From JBBTVP01 sp038063175 (lineage in GTDB: Bacteria; Patescibacteriota; Minisyncoccia; UBA6257; 1-14-0-10-40-38): a DNA stretch of 10,436 bases. Below the pieces are notes generated by a model that saw only the letters and a program-made list of their open reading frames with translations, was not told where the DNA came from and did no database searches. Position 1 is the first letter of the stretch, and the number at the start of each line of letters is the position of its first letter. Made by a program: the position numbers and the translations under genes. Below are positions 4,990-10,436 of this stretch, piece after piece. Location: positions 1 to 10,436 of the forward strand of contig JBBTVP010000069.1 in NCBI GenBank assembly GCA_038063175.1, written 5' to 3'.

Positions 4990-5742
4990 TTACAAAAGTA
5001 CAAAATCGAGGAGCGCTTCTCCATATTCAAGCTTTCCTGATTTTATGAGGATGTCGTAGTCTGCCATCTTTCCCTTAAGACCGGGTTCTGCGAGTGACGC
5101 GGCGATATTCCACGCGGCCGCCGGTTCCTCATGTTCGATGAGTCTCGTCACTGCGCTAAGACGGGTTCCCATGTCGCCTGATTTGAGATTTTGGATAAGG
5201 GTAAAAAACGGGGGCGCGTGAACCATCTTTTTTTGTTCTCCACCAAGACTAACTTGTTCGAGTTCGGTGACGAAACCCCACGTGTCTCCTTTGAATGTTG
5301 CGGCGAGCGCTTTCAATGCGGAGGCAGAAACTTTCATTTCCCGTGCTTCTGCTTCCAATACTCCAAACGCTTCAAGTTCATCTGAATCGAGGGTTTCAAA
5401 GTGTTGCATGAGCACCGGTTCTTTCGAGAGAAAGGTGAAAGGACTCCCAAGTTTTTTTTCGGAGATAGCGATAAGGGTGGTACCCTTTGTATCTTTCTCG
5501 GCTTTCAAAAGTTCTGCCACTTCCTTTGGAGCATCTTCGAGATCGGTGAGTATGCCAATCCTCGGTCCTCCAAAAAGAGATTGAGCGGTGATGAAGGAAG
5601 AAAAAATTTGTACGGCTTCCTTATCTTCGAACGAAAATCGTCGTACATCCCCCTCGGGGTGTTTTATCCGGAAGGTACCGATAATTTCAGAAAGTTTTTT
5701 GCTTCGGCGGTAAGTGTCGGATCCGTAGAGGTAGATGAGCAT
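4990..5742 (-). CDS. holA: DNA polymerase III delta subunit, clamp-loader protein
   Basis: A 250-residue HolA-like protein. Delta is the clamp-loader subunit that opens the sliding clamp; it has a AAA+ fold without a working P-loop. The N terminus MLIYLYGSDTYRRSKKLSEI matches the family start (Y/F-L-x-G-x-D/E). The segment FGGPRIGILTDLEDAP (57-72) corresponds to the strand carrying 'R.V.V.....P', and the collar helix ends ILIKSGKLEYGEALLDFVLL (231-250), resembling the family 'D..IKTGR.D....LE.L' end. It is shorter than the 330-340 residues of well-studied homologues. The ATG at 5740-5742 is chosen because a 16-residue in-frame extension to 5790 runs through a -10 box and into a terminator stem. 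There is no Shine-Dalgarno. The 151-residue gene lies 68 bases downstream on the same strand. Confidence 0.85.
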   Translation of the reverse strand: MLIYLYGSDTYRRSKKLSEIIGTFRIKHPEGDVRRFSFEDKEAVQIFSSFITAQSLFGGPRIGILTDLEDAPKEVAELLKAEKDTKGTTLIAISEKKLGSPFTFLSKEPVLMQHFETLDSDELEAFGVLEAEAREMKVSASALKALAATFKGDTWGFVTELEQVSLGGEQKKMVHAPPFFTLIQNLKSGDMGTRLSAVTRLIEHEEPAAAWNIAASLAEPGLKGKMADYDILIKSGKLEYGEALLDFVLL

Positions 5743-5748
5743 ACGGAG

Positions 5749-5757
5749 AGTATACCA
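5749..5757 (-). promoter_or_regulatory. Extended -10 promoter of holA, leaderless
   Basis: On the minus strand TGG-TATACT (5757-5749) is an extended -10. Six bases separate it from the ATG at 5742, so the transcript should begin at the start codon. No -35 is seen at 17 bases; that position is taken by the end of the upstream terminator. Confidence 0.65.
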
Positions 5758-5766
5758 GGAGTATTT

Positions 5767-5807
5767 AAAAAGTTGCGCCCCGCTCTCCAAGTGGAGTTGC
5801 AGGGCGC
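5767..5807 (-). terminator. Rho-independent terminator of the pilin-like gene
   Basis: On the minus strand GCGCCC (5807-5802) pairs with GGGCGC (5780-5775). An inner stem CTCC/GGAG has a short loop. AAC and five T residues (5771-5767) follow. It lies 10 bases after the pilin stop codon and ends 10 bases before the extended -10 of holA. Confidence 0.8.
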
Positions 5808-5817
5808 GAGCGCAGTG

Positions 5818-6288
5818 CTAGTTGAGTAATTTGACTTCGATGCCATCCCCGAGGGGTTCGATGCGGTAGAACGTTCGGCGCAGTGCCGGGAGTTTCGGGT
5901 TAGGGTTGAGGCGTTCCTCTCGGCGAAGGATATGCTTCCCATCTTTCCATTCGAGTGCGTAGATTTCGAAAACGAATTGATTCGTTCCCGCTTGCACTTC
6001 GCGCATGAAGAAGTGGGGAATGCCTACCGGCTCCTCGAGGAGTTCGGCGCGTTTCTTCTCGATTTGCATCGGTACGCACTGATCCAGCGAGCACTTCAGG
6101 AGCCACCCGCGATCCTGGGAACAGTCATACACGACTGGCTCTTCGTACGCACCCACGAGTTCCGCGAGGATCACGTAGCGATTATGTTCCCCTCTGGCTG
6201 CCATGAGGCGCAGGATGGTGACGGCAGCGACGATCGCAACGATCGCAACTACGATCACGAGTTCGATGAGAGTGAATCCTTTTCGCAC
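5818..6288 (-). CDS. Type IV pilin-like protein with N-methylation motif (prepilin)
   Basis: A 156-residue class III prepilin-type protein. Reading from the GTG at 6288, the N terminus is MRKG/FTLIELVIVVAIVAI: a four-residue positive leader, a prepilin peptidase site after Gly, Glu at mature position 5, and a hydrophobic helix of about 24 residues. After cleavage by a PilD-type peptidase it would assemble into a pilus or pseudopilus. The rest is a globular head with three cysteines (C56, C66, C71) and strand-rich segments such as FVFEIYALEWKDG. GTG is chosen because GGAGG (minus strand, 6300-6296) lies 7 bases before it; the longer in-frame frame to 6369 covers the promoter. A promoter with near-consensus boxes and a terminator make this a single-gene unit. 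Whether it is a major pilin, minor pilin or pseudopilin cannot be told here. Confidence 0.88.
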   Translation of the reverse strand: MRKGFTLIELVIVVAIVAIVAAVTILRLMAARGEHNRYVILAELVGAYEEPVVYDCSQDRGWLLKCSLDQCVPMQIEKKRAELLEEPVGIPHFFMREVQAGTNQFVFEIYALEWKDGKHILRREERLNPNPKLPALRRTFYRIEPLGDGIEVKLLN

Positions 6289-6348
6289 GGATATTCCTCC
6301 GATTTGTTGGTTGGTTCTCGGGCGAAGCGCTAGAGAAAGCTGTGATAT

Positions 6349-6376
6349 ATAATAATACAAGATTTGCATTAGTCAA
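6349..6376 (-). promoter_or_regulatory. Promoter of the pilin-like gene
   Basis: On the minus strand TTGACT (6376-6371) and TATTAT (6354-6349) are 16 bases apart, each a 5/6 match to consensus. The leader would be about 50 bases and carries the Shine-Dalgarno GGAGG. The -35 is one arm of an inverted repeat shared with a TTGACG on the other strand (6386-6391). Confidence 0.7.
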
Positions 6377-6389
6377 CCGTTCAAGTTGA

Positions 6390-6427
6390 CGTACGGCAAT
6401 CATCCATGGTTTCCTATCGCCAGTACG
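6390..6427 (+). promoter_or_regulatory. Hairpin in the leader region of the DUF5701-like gene
   Basis: CGTACGGC (6390-6397) pairs with GCC-A-GTACG (6419-6427): 8 bp with one bulged A and a 21-base loop. The region between the pilin promoter and the ATG at 6494 holds no gene; I see this hairpin, a TTGACG at 6386 without a convincing -10, and the Shine-Dalgarno AAGGAGG near 6482-6488. Confidence 0.35.
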
Positions 6428-6493
6428 AGACGTCGCGGAAAACGCACGTTTCTTGAAAAATCAAACACCTTACCCCTAAGAAAGGAGGGTCAT

Positions 6494-7192
6494 ATGGCGC
6501 ATCATGAGACCCACTCCTTAGATGGGATGGGCAATGATCATGAGAGATTGTCGTACTGGTCAAAACTCAACGCAAAACGCCTTTTTAACAAGCAGTTTCA
6601 GAGTTTTGCCCACTACGGTTTTCTTCGTGAACCTGGTCACGCGGTTACCTCGGAGACTTACTCGCCGCTTCATCAATTAGGAAAGTTAGTTTCGGACAGC
6701 GAGGAAGTGCAGAGGGGGCACCTCACGATCCTCCTCGTGAATGGAGGAGTTCCTATCGCTAGTCAGCTGTATGAAATTTTCCCCATGCGGCACTACAGAG
6801 TCGCATCCAACCTCAATCTCGGTCATTTGCGGAACTGTATTCCGGAAGTGGCTTCAGATTGGTACATGCTTGCAGATGTAGAAGTCGGCAGGGAAACAGA
6901 GGGGATGTCTCCTCGGGAAGCAGTCGCGTGGCTAAAAGAGAGAGGGAGAACCCCATTCAATCTTCGGGAAGGAATTTCTCTCGTGGTATGCACGAGGGGA
7001 GAATTCGCTGGTCGAGTTATCAGTCTACCAGGATCGATCTATCAGAGAGACCACATTCCCTACCTCGGAATACGAAAAAATGAAGTTTCGAGCGAGGTGG
7101 TAGTGCATCTTTCTTTCAGTCGTCCTGATAAGTTACACGTCGGCTGGGGAGTTCCCTCCTACTCCCGCCGCATCGTCCCACCTACAAACTAA
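6494..7192 (+). CDS. DUF5701-like protein of unknown function
   Basis: A 232-residue cytoplasmic-looking protein with no signal peptide or membrane segment. The C-terminal half resembles DUF5701 as I remember it: a 'YMLADVEVGRE' segment (124-134), 'SPREAVAWLKERGRTPFN' (139-156) followed by LREGISLVV (157-165), a 'LPGSIYQRDHIPYLGIRK' stretch (178-195) and 'KLHVGWGVPS' (213-222). In actinobacterial members the equivalents are a D-V-D-x-G segment, SP-EAL-x-GR-PLT-EGIAL and a KLGWCW segment. This is recall, not an alignment, and the domain has no established function that I know of. The N-terminal 60 residues are rich in His and aromatic residues. The ATG at 6494 is set by a strong Shine-Dalgarno (AAAGGAGGG, five bases upstream of the start); a longer TTG frame from 6386 is rejected. 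It diverges from the pilin gene and ends in a strong terminator. Confidence 0.7.
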   Translation: MAHHETHSLDGMGNDHERLSYWSKLNAKRLFNKQFQSFAHYGFLREPGHAVTSETYSPLHQLGKLVSDSEEVQRGHLTILLVNGGVPIASQLYEIFPMRHYRVASNLNLGHLRNCIPEVASDWYMLADVEVGRETEGMSPREAVAWLKERGRTPFNLREGISLVVCTRGEFAGRVISLPGSIYQRDHIPYLGIRKNEVSSEVVVHLSFSRPDKLHVGWGVPSYSRRIVPPTN

Positions 7193-7194
7193 CA

Positions 7195-7233
7195 GGCCGC
7201 ACCTCGTACTCGAAGTGCGGCCTCATCATTTTT
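7195..7233 (+). terminator. Strong rho-independent terminator after the DUF5701-like gene
   Basis: GGCCGCAC (7195-7202) pairs perfectly with GTGCGGCC (7215-7222). The stem extends by TCG/CGA beyond one mismatch to a TACT loop. TCATCATTTTT follows. It begins 3 bases after the stop codon. The stem could also stop hppA transcripts coming from the other side, but the minus-strand flank is A-rich rather than T-rich. Confidence 0.85.
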
Positions 7234-7248
7234 GTATGAGCAGGGAGT

Positions 7249-9300
7249 TTATAAGAACGGAACAATGAGGAGCGCTACGATGTTCATCACTTTGATTAAC
7301 GGGTTGATCGCAGGGCCCGCAGTATCTTTGTACGGATCCCCCACGGTGTCTCCGGTTACTGCCGCTTTGTGCGCATCTGATTTCTTTCCGCCGAAGTTTC
7401 CAGCTTCAATATATTTTTTTGCGTTGTCCCATGCGGCGCCTCCGGTTGTCATCGAGATTGCGAGGAAAACTCCGGAGATAATAGAACCGATCAAGAATCC
7501 GCCAAGCGCCTCGGCCCCAAGGAAGAAACCGACGAGAACCACGGCAACAATGGGGATAAGCGCGGGAATCACCATTTTCCGTAGCGCGGCAGTGGTAACA
7601 ATATCAACTGCGCGACCGTAGTCTGGTTTGGCCGCTCCCTCAAGGATGCCTTTGATTTCTCTGAACTGACGGCGAACTTCATCAACTACCGCTCCGGCAG
7701 CTTGCCCCACTGCGAGCATCGCGAACGAGGAAAATAAATAGGGAATTGCACCTCCGAGGAAGAGACCGATGATGACCATAGGATCTTGGAGATCGAAAGC
7801 AAACGGGCTCGTAGGAGGGCATGCGCTGCCGGTTTCACACACCGGACGAAAGAATCTCGCAAGTTCTTCTGCGTATCCCGCGAACAGCACGAGCGCGGCG
7901 AGCGCGGCCGATGCGATGGCATATCCTTTCGTAACCGCTTTTGTGGTGTTCCCAACCGCGTCTAGTGCGTCAGTAATTCTTCGCACATTTTCTGGCGCTT
8001 CAGACATCTCTGCGATTCCGCCCGCATTGTCGGTAATAGGACCAAATGAATCTATGGCAACTACGATTCCCGCAACCGAGAGCATAGAGACTGCCGCGAT
8101 TGCGACTCCAATAAGACCCATAAGAGAATAGGCGACAAAGATACCAGCGGCGATCACCAGTACGGGTATGAAGGTAGATTCCATGCCGACCGAGAGTCCC
8201 ATGATGATGTTCGTGCCGTGACCCGAATTCGAAGCTTCTGCAATCGATTTCACCGGTCGGTATCGTTTAGAAGTGTAGTAGTCGGTGATAAGAACCATAA
8301 GCACGGTTACCGCGAGCCCAACAATTGAGCTCCAGAAAATTCGATCTTTCATACCTGCAGTGCCGAACTCCTGCGAAGCCCAAAAGAAAAGCGCGGCAGA
8401 GATCACTACAGAAGCCGCAAGCCCCTTGTAGAGCGCTCCCATGATGCGCTTACCAGAATCACCGGAGCCGTTCTCTTTTCCAAGCTTCACGAAAAGGGTC
8501 CCCGCAAGGGAAGCGATGATTGCGAGCGCGCCAAAAACCAAAGGGAGTGTCACCGGAATCCCGGGAGTGCCAGCGGGGAGAGTGAGATTTTGTCCGGCAA
8601 TGAGGAGCATAGCAGCCATCAAAGTCACCACGTATGTTTCAAAGAGGTCTGCTGCCATACCCGCGCAATCGCCTACGTTGTCGCCGACGTTGTCTGCGAT
8701 AACGCCAGGATTTCTCGGATCATCTTCCGGAATACCCGCTTCAACTTTTCCCACGAGATCGGTTCCCACATCGGCTGCCTTCGTGTAGATGCCTCCACCT
8801 AAACGCGCAAAAATCGAAATAAGACTCGCGCCGAAACCCAAGCCAATCAGTCCCGCTACTTCACCGGTTGCGAGGTAAAATCCTGCGATCGCGAGGAGCC
8901 CGAGCGCCACTACTAAAAATCCAGTTACCGAACCTGCGCGGAAAGCGAGCGTGAGCGCGGCATTCATTCCATGTTCAGCCGCAGCCGCGGTTTTCGAGTT
9001 CGAGCGAACCGCAACCTGCATGCCGATATAGCCCGCGAGGGCGGAGGCAATTCCCCCCACGAGGAATCCAGAAGCCGGAATCCAGCCGAGGAATATCCAG
9101 ATACTTACAAAAAGAATTGCCGCGACAACACCTATCCACCGATACTGCCTCGAAAGGTATGCAGAGGATCCTTCCTGAATCGCTTTTGAAATTTCAATCA
9201 TACGGGCATTTCCCGAGGGGCGTTTTCGAAGCCACCCCATAACACCCACGCTCCAGAGAACTGCGAGCACCACCGATCCGAACACGAGGTAATTGGTCAT
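7249..9300 (-). CDS. hppA: Membrane-bound ion-translocating pyrophosphatase, K+-independent type
   Basis: A 683-residue integral membrane pyrophosphatase, which hydrolyses PPi to two phosphates and pumps H+ (or Na+) across the membrane. About 16 hydrophobic segments are visible. The three PPi/Mg-binding regions are intact: DVGTDLVGKVE (177-187) with EDDPRNPGVIADNVGDNVGD (192-211), SFGPITDNAGGIAEM (418-432), and GGAAWDNAKK (620-629) with DTVGDPYKDTAGPA (651-664). The family's DVGADLVGKVE has Ala where this has Thr (T180). The subtype site reads GNTTKAVTKG (450-459): Lys454 and Thr457 are the K+-independent signature, where K+-dependent enzymes have Ala and usually Gly. It is therefore probably an H+ pump working without K+. 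The ATG at 9298-9300 has no Shine-Dalgarno; TATAAA lies 4 bases upstream. It follows nusA on the same strand, separated by a large inverted repeat. Confidence 0.97.
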   Translation of the reverse strand: MTNYLVFGSVVLAVLWSVGVMGWLRKRPSGNARMIEISKAIQEGSSAYLSRQYRWIGVVAAILFVSIWIFLGWIPASGFLVGGIASALAGYIGMQVAVRSNSKTAAAAEHGMNAALTLAFRAGSVTGFLVVALGLLAIAGFYLATGEVAGLIGLGFGASLISIFARLGGGIYTKAADVGTDLVGKVEAGIPEDDPRNPGVIADNVGDNVGDCAGMAADLFETYVVTLMAAMLLIAGQNLTLPAGTPGIPVTLPLVFGALAIIASLAGTLFVKLGKENGSGDSGKRIMGALYKGLAASVVISAALFFWASQEFGTAGMKDRIFWSSIVGLAVTVLMVLITDYYTSKRYRPVKSIAEASNSGHGTNIIMGLSVGMESTFIPVLVIAAGIFVAYSLMGLIGVAIAAVSMLSVAGIVVAIDSFGPITDNAGGIAEMSEAPENVRRITDALDAVGNTTKAVTKGYAIASAALAALVLFAGYAEELARFFRPVCETGSACPPTSPFAFDLQDPMVIIGLFLGGAIPYLFSSFAMLAVGQAAGAVVDEVRRQFREIKGILEGAAKPDYGRAVDIVTTAALRKMVIPALIPIVAVVLVGFFLGAEALGGFLIGSIISGVFLAISMTTGGAAWDNAKKYIEAGNFGGKKSDAHKAAVTGDTVGDPYKDTAGPAINPLIKVMNIVALLIVPFL

Positions 9301-9324
9301 GAATTTTATAGTTAATCAATTATG

Positions 9325-9444
9325 TATGAATTGCAAAATATATATTTTCCAGAGACTCCGCGCAGGTCGACGAGCCGAGCGGGAGGAGATTTTTCAGGAG
9401 AAAAATACTCCGTGCTCTGGGAAGTATATATTTTGCAATTCATA
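9325..9444. repeat. 120-base inverted-repeat element between nusA and hppA (MITE-like or structured RNA)
   Basis: The outer arms 9325-9344 and 9425-9444 are a perfect 20-bp inverted repeat (TATGAATTGCAAAA... inward). Pairing continues through 9345-9354 and 9415-9424 with only two non-Watson-Crick positions, giving a 30-bp stem. Those two positions are G-U in a plus-strand RNA and A-C in a minus-strand RNA. The 60-base interior holds two smaller hairpins: one with CTCC/GGAG arms around 9356-9387, and GGAGATTTTT...AAAAAT-A-CTCC (about 9384-9411). The arms are AT-rich and the core GC-rich. The right arm overlaps the nusA stop codon. No transposase and no clear target-site duplication is visible. 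It could serve as the nusA terminator or be a mobile palindromic unit. Confidence 0.75.
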
Positions 9445-10436
9445 GCCCTCCGTCGTCGTCTCCGTCAGTCGATCCTGTTTCCTCGGCCGGTATTTCAGAA
9501 ACGCCCTCTGCCTGTACTTCTTCTGGTTTCGCGGCTGACCGCACGTCGATTCTCCACCCGGTGAGCTTTGCCGCGAGGCGTACATTCTGCCCGCCGCGGC
9601 CGATCGCGAGTGAAAGCTGGTCATCGTCCACGAACACTCGTGCCTCGTGTTTCGGAAGAATCTCAACATCTCTCACCTTCGCAGGAGAGAGCGCGCTCGC
9701 GATGAACTTCGCAGGATCTTCGGACCATTCGATAATGTCGATCTTCTCCTGTCCGAGCTCGTTTGAAACTGCCATCACCCTCGTGCCCCGTTGCCCGACG
9801 CAGGCACCTACGGGGTCAACCCCTTCGAGCTTTGAGGCAACCGCGATTTTTGTCCTGCTTCCGGGTTCTCGTGCAAGGGTTTTCACTTCAACTGATCCAT
9901 CTGAAACTTCCGGAACTTCAAGAGCGAATAGTTTCGCGACAAATCTCGGGTGTGATCGCGAGAGGATGATTCCAGGAACCTTTGTGTCATTCTGAATCGC
10001 GACGACATAGAACTTCAGGCGGTCACCGGGTTTGTAGTGCTCGCCCGGGACTGATTCCCCATGGAACATGATGCCGGTTGCACGGCCGAGTTCTATAATG
10101 ATGTTCCCCCGGTCAAAACGTTGTACGAGTCCCGAGACAATCTCTCCTTCGCGGTTTTTGAATTCGGCGAGTACCGATTCGCGTTCGGCATCGCGGAGTT
10201 TCTGAAGCACGACTTGTTTTGCGGTCTGTGCGGCGATTCTGCCGAAGTCTTCATGCGCTTCGAGTGGAAACTCGAGCTCATCGCCGACCGAGGCGCTCTT
10301 TTTAACCGCCTTCGCCTCATCGAGAAGGAGATGTCGGTCGGGATTGTACCGGGGGAGGAGTATTTCGCCTTCCGGTGCTACCTCTGGCTGCCCTTTTCCG
10401 GGGTGCGGTTCAGGTTCGAGCGTGAGTTCCTCTCCC
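9440..10436 (-). CDS. nusA: Transcription termination/antitermination protein NusA, 5' end outside window
   Basis: NusA binds RNA polymerase and nascent RNA, controlling pausing, termination and antitermination. 331 C-terminal residues are visible and the frame stays open to base 10436. They include the end of the N-terminal domain (GRIAAQTAKQVVLQKLRDAE, ending near 10180), an S1 domain (about 10165-9930), KH1 with loop GQRG (about 9791) and KH2 with loop GRGG (about 9600), and GWRIDVRS closing KH2. Upstream of GRIAAQT, an acidic and proline-rich stretch (EPEPHPGKGQPEVAPEGE) precedes PRYNPDRHLLLDEAK; E. coli NusA has no such insert at that place, as far as I recall. After KH2 is a short acidic tail (EETGSTDGDDDGGL) instead of the two AR repeats of E. 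coli. The TGA stop lies inside the inverted repeat at 9325-9444. The usual start lies beyond the window. Confidence 0.96.
   Translation of the reverse strand, partial: GEELTLEPEPHPGKGQPEVAPEGEILLPRYNPDRHLLLDEAKAVKKSASVGDELEFPLEAHEDFGRIAAQTAKQVVLQKLRDAERESVLAEFKNREGEIVSGLVQRFDRGNIIIELGRATGIMFHGESVPGEHYKPGDRLKFYVVAIQNDTKVPGIILSRSHPRFVAKLFALEVPEVSDGSVEVKTLAREPGSRTKIAVASKLEGVDPVGACVGQRGTRVMAVSNELGQEKIDIIEWSEDPAKFIASALSPAKVRDVEILPKHEARVFVDDDQLSLAIGRGGQNVRLAAKLTGWRIDVRSAAKPEEVQAEGVSEIPAEETGSTDGDDDGGL

Noticed and set aside
5743..5790. Longer N terminus for holA
   Set aside because: It would run through the extended -10 and into the pilin terminator stem. The family start matches MLIYLYGSD at 5742.
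5932..6333. 133-residue plus-strand open frame opposite the pilin gene
   Set aside because: It is the antisense of a clear prepilin gene with promoter, Shine-Dalgarno and terminator, and the peptide shows no domain pattern.
6289..6369. 27-residue extension of the pilin leader
   Set aside because: It covers the Shine-Dalgarno and part of the -10 region; prepilin leaders of this class are short.
6386..6493. TTG start 36 codons upstream for the DUF5701-like gene
   Set aside because: A strong Shine-Dalgarno sits 5 bases before the ATG at 6494, and the TTG coincides with a -35-like box.
7769..8131. Plus-strand open frames opposite hppA (also 8441-8788)
   Set aside because: They are shadows of hppA. 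Their Ala/Ser/Pro/Thr-rich composition is expected from reading the reverse of a membrane-protein gene.
9321..9448. Target-site duplication flanking the inverted repeat
   Set aside because: The bases outside the arms (TATG on the left, GCCC on the right) do not match, so insertion by a standard transposase cannot be shown.

Overview
This window is 10.4 kb of compact bacterial chromosome with ten protein genes, two of them cut by the window edges. No tRNA, rRNA, CRISPR array, insertion sequence or phage gene is visible. The gene set is a DksA-like zinc-finger protein of only 113 residues, a ComM-type ATPase, one type IV pilin-like protein, a membrane pyrophosphatase, a NusA with an extra acidic/proline-rich stretch, and a proline-rich single-pass membrane protein. 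Together with short intergenic gaps and several starts lacking a Shine-Dalgarno sequence, this suggests a Patescibacteria/CPR genome, probably Parcubacteria-like. That assignment is inference from style and content. The window uses TAA, TAG and one TGA stop, consistent with the standard bacterial code.

Layout. The 3' part of pnp (+) ends in a clear terminator at 840-880. It is followed by about 230 bases without a gene, which hold a 16-bp palindrome and a strongly structured candidate RNA (about 915-1060). Next is a membrane protein (+, 1108-2067) with an extended -10 promoter so close to its ATG that the message should be leaderless. It converges on comM (-, 2145-3677) across a telomere-like C-rich tract that is G-quadruplex-capable on the minus strand. 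A DksA/TraR-like gene (-) and rpsT (+) diverge from a short shared promoter region. rpsT then converges on a block of three minus-strand genes: a type IV pilin-like gene (5818-6288), holA (4990-5742) and an unrecognised 151-residue gene (4466-4921). Divergent from the pilin is a DUF5701-like gene (+, 6494-7192). The right side holds hppA (-, 7249-9300) and the 3' part of nusA (-). Between those two lies a 120-base inverted-repeat element with 30-bp arms.

How the genes work together. Most are housekeeping: RNA decay (PNPase), transcription elongation (NusA), replication clamp loading (HolA), translation (S20), and PPi-driven ion pumping (HppA). ComM and the pilin both fit a DNA-uptake/natural-transformation role. 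Translation starts fall into two classes. The three genes with strong Shine-Dalgarno sequences (pilin, 151-residue unknown, DUF5701-like) also have leaders or recognisable promoters. The other genes with visible starts have no Shine-Dalgarno, and at least three have a -10 element 6-9 bases before the ATG. The most unusual elements are the candidate RNA at 915-1060, the inverted-repeat element at 9325-9444 and the unknown gene set between holA and rpsT.
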